From positions 1 to 64,000 of the forward strand of contig CAMUPF010000004.1 in NCBI GenBank assembly GCA_947090755.1: 64,000 nucleotides of DNA. The letters are read 5' to 3'. The first letter of the stretch is position 1. Each line of letters begins with the position of its first letter. The stretch is from an uncultured Candidatus Melainabacteria bacterium (GTDB lineage: Bacteria; Cyanobacteriota; Vampirovibrionia; Gastranaerophilales; Gastranaerophilaceae). The notes below the pieces were generated by a model. The model had not been told where the DNA came from, did not search any database, and worked only from the letters and a program-made list of their open reading frames with translations. Made by a program: the position numbers and the translations under genes. Below are positions 8,195 to 15,624 of the stretch, piece by piece.

Positions 8195-8254
8195 ATTTTT
8201 TTCTATATTTGGTGTAGAATATTTACAAGAGAGTATTAGGGGAGAATGTGTAGA

Positions 8255-10834
8255 ATGAAAAAACTTTTTCTGGCAACCTTGGTTGTATTTTTAAACGCGG
8301 GAATTGCTTTTTGCGCCGATTTTTCGGTGTTTAAGCTGGACAACGGGCAGAATGTTATTATTCAGGAGGTTCGTAATAATCCGATTGTGACTATCGATAC
8401 GTGGATTAAGACGGGCTCTATTAACGAAAATGATGAAAACAACGGGGTTTCTCACTTTCTGGAACACCTTTTCTTCAAAGGTACTGCAAAACATCCGACC
8501 GGTGAGTTTGACAAAATGCTTGAAAGCAAAGGCGCTATTACAAACGCCGCTACAAGTAAGGATTTTACACATTATTATATAACTATCCCTTCTAAATTTT
8601 TCGACTTAGCGCTTGAAATGCATGCGGATATGCTTTTGAACCCGCTTGTCCCGGGTAAGGAACTGGAAAAAGAACGCAAAGTTGTTCTTGAAGAAATTTC
8701 AAAAGACGAACATCTTCCTAATACAATTTGTTATGAGAACCTTGTGAAAATGCTTTATAATAAACATCCGTACAAGCGTAAGGTTATCGGTGAACGAGAG
8801 ATTATTGAGAACATTTCGCGCGATGAGATAATGGATTATTATAATAAGTTTTACTCACCTGCCAATATGGTAACGATTGTTGTGGGTGATGTTGATACGC
8901 AGGAAACTTTGCAGAAAATTAAGTCCGCATTTAATTCTAAAACAGCGGCTGCTCCGAGTTTTAATTACCCAAAAGATGGAGCCTTGAAAGAACAGGCTAA
9001 AATGATTAAGTTTGAAGATGTTCAATCAGGATATCTTTTGATTGGTTATCGCGGAACGCCGATTAGCGCAAAAGATTCTTATGCACTGGATGTTCTGTCT
9101 ACAATTCTTGGTGATGGCCGTTCTTCTGTTTTTTATAGAAAGATTAAGGATGAAAAACAACTTGCATTCAGTATTTCGGCCTACAACTCCGGATTCAAAG
9201 ATGATGGAATCTTTTATATCAGCGCAAATTTTACTCCTGAAAAATATCAGGCGTTAGAAAATGAGATTTTCAAGATAGTACAGGAAATTCAACGTACCGG
9301 AGTGACAGAAGAACAGGTTCAACTTGCCAAAAATATTATTGAGCGTGATACGTTTTACAGCCGTGAAAGCGTTTCTAACATCGCAAACCAACTGGGATAT
9401 ACGTTTGTAACCTCAGGAGATGCAGCGTATTACGATAATTATCTGAAAAATATCGCAAAGGTTACGCCGCAAGAGGTTAAAGACGCGGCCGTTAAATATT
9501 TGCAGATGAACAAATCTGCGGTTTCTGTTGTATTGCCAAAAGATACAGGCGTAGAACGCCCTGTTTCAAACGTAATTCCGGCAACTGCTACAACGAAACT
9601 TCTGGCTGAGATTAATGATACACAAAAATATCTTTTGCCGAATTATTCTACGCTTTTGTTAACGCCGAACACTGTAAATGATATTATCGGGATTAATATT
9701 GTTGTAAAAGGCGGGCTTTTGGATGAAGGCAAAAAAAGTGTTGCGAAATTGATGTCTGCGACCATGCAAAAAGGCACCAAACGCTATACCGCGCAGGAAC
9801 TGGCTGAACTTCTTGAAAGCCACGGAATTAATATTTCTTCAAGTGTCGGTCGTGACGCCTTGAATATTGATGTTTTGACAACCAAAAACGAATATCCGCT
9901 GACGTTGGAAATTTTGCACGAAATCCTTAATAACGCAAAGTTTGACGAATACGAAATTGAAAAAACAAGAAACAATATTATGCAGGGGATTAAACAGTCC
10001 GAGGATAAGCCGCTTTCTGTTGCAATAGAAACTTTTAAGTCAAAGATTTATGGCGGCGCTACGTATAATAATTCAATCTATGCCCTTAAAGACACGCTTC
10101 CGGCTGTTACTCAAAATGATATCTTTAATTATTATGATAACATTTTTAACCCTGAAGATATTGTTATTTCAATTAACGGGAATGTCGACAAGGATTTGAC
10201 AATTGAGAAGTTTACGGATATGTTTAAACTCCGCAATACGAAGGCATTTGATTTTAAAGAGTATACAATTCCGACAATAGCCTCCGCTCAAAATATTCAT
10301 AAAAAAGTCGCTAAAACCAATACCGCGTGGATAATCCTTGGATGGCAAACCGCAGGACTTCAAAATCTTAAAGAAGTTGCGACATTACAGGTGATAAATG
10401 CTATTCTTGGAACCGGCATGGATTCACGCCTCTTTAAAAATCTGCGCGGTGAAGACGGGCTTGCATATCAAATCGGTACGGGCTATGCTCCAAATATGCT
10501 TAAAGGCCACTTCCTTGCGTACATCGGTACTAATCCTGAAAATATCTCCGTTGCAACAGACAAAATGCTTGCCGAAATTAACAGCTTAAAGACAGAATTT
10601 GTAAGTAATAATGAATTGCAGGAGGCAAAAGATAAGATTCTCGGCCAATATATTCTTGCACAGGAAACAAACCTTGAAAAAGCCACAACGCTCGGCTGGT
10701 ACGAGGCGACAGGCAGAGGGTTTAATTTTAAAACCGAATACGAAAAATTGCTTAACTCCGTCACGGAATCTGATATTATTGATGTGGCAAACAGAATTTT
10801 TAACGACAGATATGTAAAAGTTATTGTTGACTAG
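8255..10834 (+). CDS. Two-domain M16 zinc metalloprotease, exported
   Basis: 859 residues from the ATG at 8255, which is better spaced from GGGGAG (8239-8244) than the ATG at 8246. An N-terminal signal peptide (MKKLFLATLVVFLNAGIAFC) predicts periplasmic location. The first M16 half carries the intact zinc motif HFLEH (within GVSHFLEHLFFKGT) and the downstream glutamate region (ERKVVLEEISKDE). The second half, from about residue 440, repeats the fold, but its HxxEH position reads KLMSATMQKGT without metal ligands. It contains the family R/Y segment (SRLFKNLRGEDGLAYQIGTGY). Active and inactive halves in one chain are the PqqL-like arrangement. It probably degrades or processes peptides in the periplasm. 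Confidence 0.93.
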   Translation: MKKLFLATLVVFLNAGIAFCADFSVFKLDNGQNVIIQEVRNNPIVTIDTWIKTGSINENDENNGVSHFLEHLFFKGTAKHPTGEFDKMLESKGAITNAATSKDFTHYYITIPSKFFDLALEMHADMLLNPLVPGKELEKERKVVLEEISKDEHLPNTICYENLVKMLYNKHPYKRKVIGEREIIENISRDEIMDYYNKFYSPANMVTIVVGDVDTQETLQKIKSAFNSKTAAAPSFNYPKDGALKEQAKMIKFEDVQSGYLLIGYRGTPISAKDSYALDVLSTILGDGRSSVFYRKIKDEKQLAFSISAYNSGFKDDGIFYISANFTPEKYQALENEIFKIVQEIQRTGVTEEQVQLAKNIIERDTFYSRESVSNIANQLGYTFVTSGDAAYYDNYLKNIAKVTPQEVKDAAVKYLQMNKSAVSVVLPKDTGVERPVSNVIPATATTKLLAEINDTQKYLLPNYSTLLLTPNTVNDIIGINIVVKGGLLDEGKKSVAKLMSATMQKGTKRYTAQELAELLESHGINISSSVGRDALNIDVLTTKNEYPLTLEILHEILNNAKFDEYEIEKTRNNIMQGIKQSEDKPLSVAIETFKSKIYGGATYNNSIYALKDTLPAVTQNDIFNYYDNIFNPEDIVISINGNVDKDLTIEKFTDMFKLRNTKAFDFKEYTIPTIASAQNIHKKVAKTNTAWIILGWQTAGLQNLKEVATLQVINAILGTGMDSRLFKNLRGEDGLAYQIGTGYAPNMLKGHFLAYIGTNPENISVATDKMLAEINSLKTEFVSNNELQEAKDKILGQYILAQETNLEKATTLGWYEATGRGFNFKTEYEKLLNSVTESDIIDVANRIFNDRYVKVIVD

Positions 10835-10839
10835 ATACA

Positions 10840-10866
10840 AAAAGACCGGCAATAAGCCGGTCTTTT
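10840..10866. terminator. Bidirectional terminator between M16 and DUF2229 genes
   Basis: AAAAGACCGGC - aataa - GCCGGTCTTTT, an 11 bp GC-rich stem with A and T runs on both sides, lying between two convergent genes. Confidence 0.92.
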
Positions 10867-10875
10867 AATTATTTG

Positions 10876-11946
10876 TTACTTTGTTTCGATGTATTGAGCA
10901 TTTATTTCCGTGCTTGTTTCGTCTTTGAATTTCATGTTGTTAATAAGTTTGGCACGTTTTTTGCGGAAAAGCATATCAACAAACGCTTCAAGTCTTGTGA
11001 TGAAACCGGCTTCGCCTGTTTGTTCATCAATTGTCAGGTTTAAAAGCGGTTTGTTAAAGGATTTAGCTTTGCGTGTAATTTTTTCAATCATCAGCGAGTC
11101 AGGGCCGCAGCCGAATGCTGTAACAGTTATGATACCGTCGACTTTGTTATCTTTAAGATAGTGGCCGGCAGCACCTGTCATTTCGTATTCGTTAGCCCAG
11201 TAAGCCTGTTGGCCTAAAGTTTTAACGCCTTCTGACATCTGTTCTTTTGATAATTGAAGGGCTGAAAGCACTTTAACGTCCATTTTATCCAGTTTGTCGA
11301 AAATTTTCATTGAAGTTCTTTCGTCATAAATATTGTACCCGTGCGAAATCAGCGCAACTGTAATCGGCTGGCCTTTTTCTTCCGAATCAATGATGATTTT
11401 ACCCTGTTTTGCGTAGTTGAGTGCTTTAGGGTAACTTAAACCGGATTTGCACATAACCATAAAGTTATTGTAGATTTTCCAGCCTTCTTTTGACGCGTTT
11501 TTAATAACGGTTTCATCAGTTATTCCGAACGGCGCTGCACATTCTTTAAGGAATGAATATAGCCCCTGATTTTTTTCTGATTTATCTAAAGTCGCTTCAA
11601 TCATAGTGAAATCTTGTTTGATTACGTTTCTGATTAAGTCCGGCAACCCTCTGATTTTAGAGCAGTTATAAATCTTGTGTGCGACGGATTGGAGTGACGG
11701 AACAAGAATTTTATCAACGCCTTTGTCTAAGAGGTTTAGAACATGGCCTACGTAAACTTTGATAGGCAGGCAGGTTTCAGTCACGACTAATGATGCGCCT
11801 CTTGAAAGGGTTTGTTTTGTTGTTATGTCAGAAAGTACGATTTCTATGCCGAGTGCCTTGAAAAATCCGTAGTAGAACGGGTAATTGTGATAATAAGACA
11901 TGGCTCTCGGAATACCGATTTTCATTGAATTGTTTGTTTTTGGCAT
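10876..11946 (-). CDS. 2-hydroxyacyl-CoA dehydratase-related (DUF2229/HgdB-like) Fe-S protein
   Basis: 356 residues. It begins KIGIPRAMSYYHNYPFYYGF, the typical opening of DUF2229 and of the HgdB-like parts of large CoA-dehydratase activase proteins. Conserved cysteines that could hold an Fe-S cluster are in VVTETCLPIKVYVGH, YNCSKIRG and VTAFGCGPDS. The usual partner, a BadF/HgdC ATPase activase, is neither fused nor adjacent, so it is an orphan in this window. The substrate is unknown. Divergent from rsmE, with a palindrome between them. Confidence 0.8.
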   Translation of the reverse strand: MPKTNNSMKIGIPRAMSYYHNYPFYYGFFKALGIEIVLSDITTKQTLSRGASLVVTETCLPIKVYVGHVLNLLDKGVDKILVPSLQSVAHKIYNCSKIRGLPDLIRNVIKQDFTMIEATLDKSEKNQGLYSFLKECAAPFGITDETVIKNASKEGWKIYNNFMVMCKSGLSYPKALNYAKQGKIIIDSEEKGQPITVALISHGYNIYDERTSMKIFDKLDKMDVKVLSALQLSKEQMSEGVKTLGQQAYWANEYEMTGAAGHYLKDNKVDGIITVTAFGCGPDSLMIEKITRKAKSFNKPLLNLTIDEQTGEAGFITRLEAFVDMLFRKKRAKLINNMKFKDETSTEINAQYIETK

Positions 11947-11974
11947 AATATTCTCCTGCTGATATTATAGTTTA

Positions 11975-12017
11975 AACACGAAAAAATTTGCGCGTTTTTC
12001 GTGTTTTTTGTTATAAT
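11975..12017 (+). promoter_or_regulatory. Palindrome and -10 box upstream of rsmE
   Basis: AACACGAAAAA (11975-11985) pairs with TTTTTCGTGTT (11995-12005), followed by more T and then TATAAT at 12012-12017. The -10 box 23 nt before the rsmE start probably drives rsmE-cca. The palindrome lies between two divergent genes and could be a regulator-binding site or a leader structure. Confidence 0.5.
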
Positions 12018-12039
12018 AATTAATATTCAAGGAGAAGTA

Positions 12040-12762
12040 ATGCCGCATTTTTTTATAAATTCAAAATCAGTAGACGGGGAAAAAATCGAGTTCAGCGAGG
12101 ATTATAAACATCTGGTGAAATCGCTGAGGTTGCGCACCGGTGAAAAACTTTTGCTGATAGACGAAAACGGGATTCAGTATGAAACAAGAGTTAATGAAAT
12201 TAAACCGGAATCTATTGTTGCAGAAATAGAAAAGAGTTATCCATCTACGCGTGAACTGAATTTTGAACTTCATCTTGCGCAAAGCCCGCTAAGAAGTGAC
12301 GCTCAGAGCCTTGTTGTAGAGAAAGCAACAGAACTCGGCGTTCACACGCTTCATCCTGTTTATACCGACAATTGTGCGCTTGCAAAAGATGTTATTACGA
12401 AAAAAATTGAAAAGTGGCAAAAGATTATGGTTGAATCTTCTAAGCAGTGCGAACGTGCGAAAATTCCGACCTGCGCTCCGATGACAACGCTTGAAGAGGT
12501 CATTAAGGGGTTTGACCGTGTGATTGCCTTTTGCGAAAGGCATACAGAATTCCCGTTGAAGGATTATCTGCGTACAAATCCGATTAAACGGGGCGAAAAG
12601 GTCCTTGTCATTGTTGGGCCGGAAGGCGGGTTTTCTGAGCGTGAATTTGCATTTTTTGACAGTGCCGGTATTGTGAAGGCTTCGCTGGGGGATTTGATTT
12701 TGCGTGCAGAAACGGCCGTAATCGTAGGGTTGGGGAATATTATTTATGAAAACGCTGATTGA
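12040..12762 (+). CDS. rsmE: 16S rRNA (uracil(1498)-N(3))-methyltransferase
   Basis: 240 residues from the ATG at 12040, which has AAGGAGAAG just upstream; the longer frame starting at 12001 lacks a ribosome-binding site. N-terminal PUA-like domain (MPHFFINSKSVDGEKIEFSE) and C-terminal SPOUT methyltransferase with the knot signature VIVGPEGGFSEREFAFF and LGDLILRAETAVIVGL. It methylates U1498 of 16S rRNA using S-adenosylmethionine. The last 17 nt overlap the cca start, so the two are translationally linked. Confidence 0.95.
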   Translation: MPHFFINSKSVDGEKIEFSEDYKHLVKSLRLRTGEKLLLIDENGIQYETRVNEIKPESIVAEIEKSYPSTRELNFELHLAQSPLRSDAQSLVVEKATELGVHTLHPVYTDNCALAKDVITKKIEKWQKIMVESSKQCERAKIPTCAPMTTLEEVIKGFDRVIAFCERHTEFPLKDYLRTNPIKRGEKVLVIVGPEGGFSEREFAFFDSAGIVKASLGDLILRAETAVIVGLGNIIYENAD

Positions 12763-14140
12763 GAATGATTTTATTTTAAAAGCTATTTGTGAGAATTTTG
12801 ACGAGGAAATCTATCTTGTCGGCGGCGCCGTTCGTGATTTTTTGAACGGAAAAACCTCTTATGACCGTGATTTGTTAGTTTTAAATACGGATGTTAAAGA
12901 GTTTTCTAAGCGTCTGGCAGAGTTTTTTGACGCAACTTTTATTGAACTTGATTCTGAAAACGAGATTTACAGGCTGGTTTTACGCGATAAAGAGAATTAT
13001 TTAGACATTACAAAACCGCTAAATAACTCTATTGAAGAAGATTTGAAACACCGTGATTTGACGATAAATTCCGTTGCGGTGAACATTAGAACCGCAGAAC
13101 TTATTGATGTCACCGGCGGTGTGGCGGATTTCCGGCATGGAGTTTTAAGATGCTTTGACGAAAAAGCTATCGTTGATGACCCACTCAGATTATTGAGGGT
13201 TTTCAGGTTTCAGGCGCTTTACGGCTTTAAAATTGAGCCGCAGACTTTTGAGTGGATAAAAAAATACCGCCAACTTCTTGAAAAACCGGCAGTTGAACGT
13301 AAAAATTACGAAATTATACGAATGTTTGGCGGAAATTTTGCACATAACGCCCTGTTGGCCTTGGATGAAGCAGGGCTTTTAGAAGATATTTTTCCGTTTG
13401 TGTGTGAATATAAAAAGGTTACGCCAAATACTCACCACCATCTCGATTTGTTTCACCATTTGATTGAAACGGTACGGCAAATTCAGATTATCTATGATGG
13501 CGCACCGCAGGAAGTCAAAGCACACCTTGACGCCGTTGATTTTGGCGCGCAAAGCAGGCTTGCGCATTTAAAATTTGCCGGTTTTTTGCACGATTTAGGA
13601 AAGTTTTCTACATGGACAATTGAAGAGGACGGGCGTCACCGTTTTATCAAACATGACGATGTCGGTGCTAAAATGGCAAAAGAGTTTTTAACCCGTAAGA
13701 AGTTTTCAAAAAAACAAATCGCTTATCTTACATCCATGATTAAAAATCATATTTATCCGTCAAGTGTAATGTGCGCGCCGGAGGTTAACGACAAGATTAT
13801 GATGCGTTTTGTGCGCAAAATGACCGACGACGCGATTGATGTGATTACGCTTGCAAAGGCTGATAGGCTTTCGGCACGGGGCGAAGCCGTGAGTGATGAA
13901 ATGGTAGAAACAAATATAAATAATTTGACGCGTTTACAAGATTTTTATCTGGCTAAAAAAGATACGCTTAATCTTGAAAAACTTCTTTCAGGCGAAGAAA
14001 TTATGGCTATATTAAGTATTCAGGCCGGCCCGCAGCTGGGGGCAATAATAAAAGAACTAACAGAGGCACAACTCAATGGTGATGTCGTAACGAGAGAAGA
14101 TGCCGAACAATTCGTTAATTTAATTGTAAAAAAAATGTAA
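12746..14140 (+). CDS. cca: CCA tRNA nucleotidyltransferase with HD domain
   Basis: 464 residues. The class II nucleotidyltransferase head is clear: YLVGGAVRDFLNGKTSYDRDLLV contains the GG and catalytic aspartates, then HRDLTINSVAV, and RLLRVFRF for the primer/NTP-binding motifs. An HD phosphohydrolase domain follows at about 285-345 (FLHDLGKFSTW, then FIKHDDVGAKMAKEFL), as in many poly(A) polymerase/CCA family members. This window's tRNA-Arg does not encode CCA (the bases after its discriminator are ATAC), so a CCA-adding enzyme is needed. Expressed with rsmE. Confidence 0.93.
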   Translation: MKTLIENDFILKAICENFDEEIYLVGGAVRDFLNGKTSYDRDLLVLNTDVKEFSKRLAEFFDATFIELDSENEIYRLVLRDKENYLDITKPLNNSIEEDLKHRDLTINSVAVNIRTAELIDVTGGVADFRHGVLRCFDEKAIVDDPLRLLRVFRFQALYGFKIEPQTFEWIKKYRQLLEKPAVERKNYEIIRMFGGNFAHNALLALDEAGLLEDIFPFVCEYKKVTPNTHHHLDLFHHLIETVRQIQIIYDGAPQEVKAHLDAVDFGAQSRLAHLKFAGFLHDLGKFSTWTIEEDGRHRFIKHDDVGAKMAKEFLTRKKFSKKQIAYLTSMIKNHIYPSSVMCAPEVNDKIMMRFVRKMTDDAIDVITLAKADRLSARGEAVSDEMVETNINNLTRLQDFYLAKKDTLNLEKLLSGEEIMAILSIQAGPQLGAIIKELTEAQLNGDVVTREDAEQFVNLIVKKM

Positions 14141-14215
14141 CAATTGTTTGAAATTAAGCAAAATTTTTATTTACATGGTTTATAAAAGCAGAAATGTAGT
14201 AAAATGGAGGTTAGC

Positions 14216-15409
14216 ATGTTCGTAAACCCGATTAGTAATTTTAATATTCAAAGCGCAGGAAAGTTTAATGCGTTAAGAGATAATGAAGGTTCAGAAAAGC
14301 CGTCACCGGCTGAACCAAAACCGGCTCCACAACCGGAATCACCAAAAATGAGAGCTCAATTGATGCAAGATACTGTAAGCTTTGGTGATAACAATGGCAA
14401 AAAACATAATAAAGCAAAAGCTCTTGCTAACGTTGCAGCAGCGGCAGCACTTGTTGCAGGCGGCCCGCTCGTAACTTCTTGCGATAAAGATTACGTGAGC
14501 AATACTTCTTTAAGTTCTTCAACAACTATTAATTTAAAAGATTATCATAAATGCGGATGTGATTCGTTCCCGATTGTTATTCCGGGCGGCAGAGATACCG
14601 TTTATATTCCGATTCCGGGTGAAGTAGTTCATGATACTATTTATGTAGAAAAACCGGGAGAAACAGTCCGTGATACTATTTATATCGATAATCCGCCTGA
14701 TACAATCTATGTAGATAGACCGGTGTATGACACAATTTACGTAGATAGACCGGTTTATGATACGATTTATGTGGACAGACCTGTACACGATACAATCTGG
14801 ATTAAGCCTGATACCGTTTATATCCCTAAAAAACCTCACTTCGAAATAAACGACAGTATCAACAAAGATATTGATGATTTTGATATCCCGACAGAAGGCG
14901 ACGGCGATTTCGTTTACGCATTCCAAGGCAGAAATGAATACTTAGGAGTTCAACACTTAATGTTATTCAATGGTTTCTTCTCTAATGAACACAAATCGTC
15001 ATTTATTGACCACTCTTTTGATGAAGATGATATTCCGGCAGGTGGCAGCAAACCAAGCAAATATTATTACACACGTTATGATATAAGTTCTGATTACCAA
15101 AACGGTCGCAGACTTGTTCAAATGTATCTTCCAAGAGCAAACCAACACCAGCTTCCTGATGACAAGAAAAGTGGTGAAGCAGGATGGCAATATGCAGGCG
15201 AGTTTTACGTTAAAAACGCATCTGTTGCTGGTACTGCTCAGTTAATCGCTAACGATATGGAAGGAACTATGAGAGCAAGAATTACCAAAAACGAAAAACG
15301 CGGCCCTGGTAACCTTTACAAGGAATGGCCGTTGGATGATGGTCAGGTTCCAAAAACAACAATCCAAAAAGTTAAAGCCTACAGAAAAGACCTTAACAAT
15401 TTAGATTAA
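14216..15409 (+). CDS. DTIYVDRP-repeat protein with internal lipoprotein-like signal
   Basis: 397 residues from the ATG at 14216, with GGAGG 5 nt upstream. Residues 1-60 are hydrophilic and proline-rich. At about 61-89 there is a classical signal-like stretch (KKHNKAK, then an Ala-rich helix, then VTSC) that would be a lipobox if translation began at M45 or M50. Residues about 125-205 are repeats of D-T-(I/V)-Y-(V/I)-x-x-P spaced 9-14 residues apart. The C-terminal 180 residues form an unrecognised globular domain ending KTTIQKVKAYRKDLNNLD. I know no family for it; a cell-surface role is inferred only from the signal-like stretch and repeats. Confidence 0.75.
   Translation: MFVNPISNFNIQSAGKFNALRDNEGSEKPSPAEPKPAPQPESPKMRAQLMQDTVSFGDNNGKKHNKAKALANVAAAAALVAGGPLVTSCDKDYVSNTSLSSSTTINLKDYHKCGCDSFPIVIPGGRDTVYIPIPGEVVHDTIYVEKPGETVRDTIYIDNPPDTIYVDRPVYDTIYVDRPVYDTIYVDRPVHDTIWIKPDTVYIPKKPHFEINDSINKDIDDFDIPTEGDGDFVYAFQGRNEYLGVQHLMLFNGFFSNEHKSSFIDHSFDEDDIPAGGSKPSKYYYTRYDISSDYQNGRRLVQMYLPRANQHQLPDDKKSGEAGWQYAGEFYVKNASVAGTAQLIANDMEGTMRARITKNEKRGPGNLYKEWPLDDGQVPKTTIQKVKAYRKDLNNLD
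14592..14830 (+). repeat. In-gene repeats encoding D-T-I-Y units
   Basis: Eight or so tandem units of GATAC(A/T)ATTTA(T/C)-type sequence, encoding DTVYIP, DTIYVE, DTIYID, three DTIYVDRP, DTIWIK and DTVYIP. The three central DTIYVDRP units are nearly identical at DNA level and could expand or contract by recombination. Confidence 0.85.
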
Positions 15410-15410
15410 T

Positions 15411-15530
15411 GTCCGAAAAATTTTCGCGATAAGATATGTGAGCGAAAATTTTGAGTGGCGTATTAGACAGCGAGCCGCGGATTGGCAAACCGCGTTTGCC
15501 AAACAGGCGGCGAAGAACTGCTTTTAATAA
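15411..15530 (+). ncRNA. Structured element, copy 1 (pairs with copy at 47803)
   Basis: Hairpin 1 is an 11 bp stem, AAAATTTTCGC (15417-15427) with GCGAAAATTTT (15442-15452). It is followed by the conserved word GAGTGGCGTATTAGACAGCG. A nested hairpin follows, with outer stem GCCGC/GCGGC and inner stem GGCAAA/TTTGCC, then AGAACTGCTTTTAA. The copy at 47803-47915 has the same unpaired words but different stem bases that still pair. It sits between the DTIYVDRP gene and a terminator. It may be a 3' UTR RNA or a small palindromic mobile element; I cannot name a family. Confidence 0.6.
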
Positions 15531-15536
15531 AAGTAC

Positions 15537-15564
15537 AAAAAGCCCTCATTTCTGAGGGCTTTTT
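15537..15564 (+). terminator. Terminator upstream of leuS
   Basis: AAAAAGCCCTCA - tttc - TGAGGGCTTTTT, a 12 bp stem ending in a T run. It ends transcription from the DTIYVDRP gene and structured element. Confidence 0.93.
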
Positions 15565-15624
15565 ATTGCGTTAAATTTTTATTCGTGTTAATATTACCCT
15601 TGAAAGTTAGGGAGAAAATTATAG

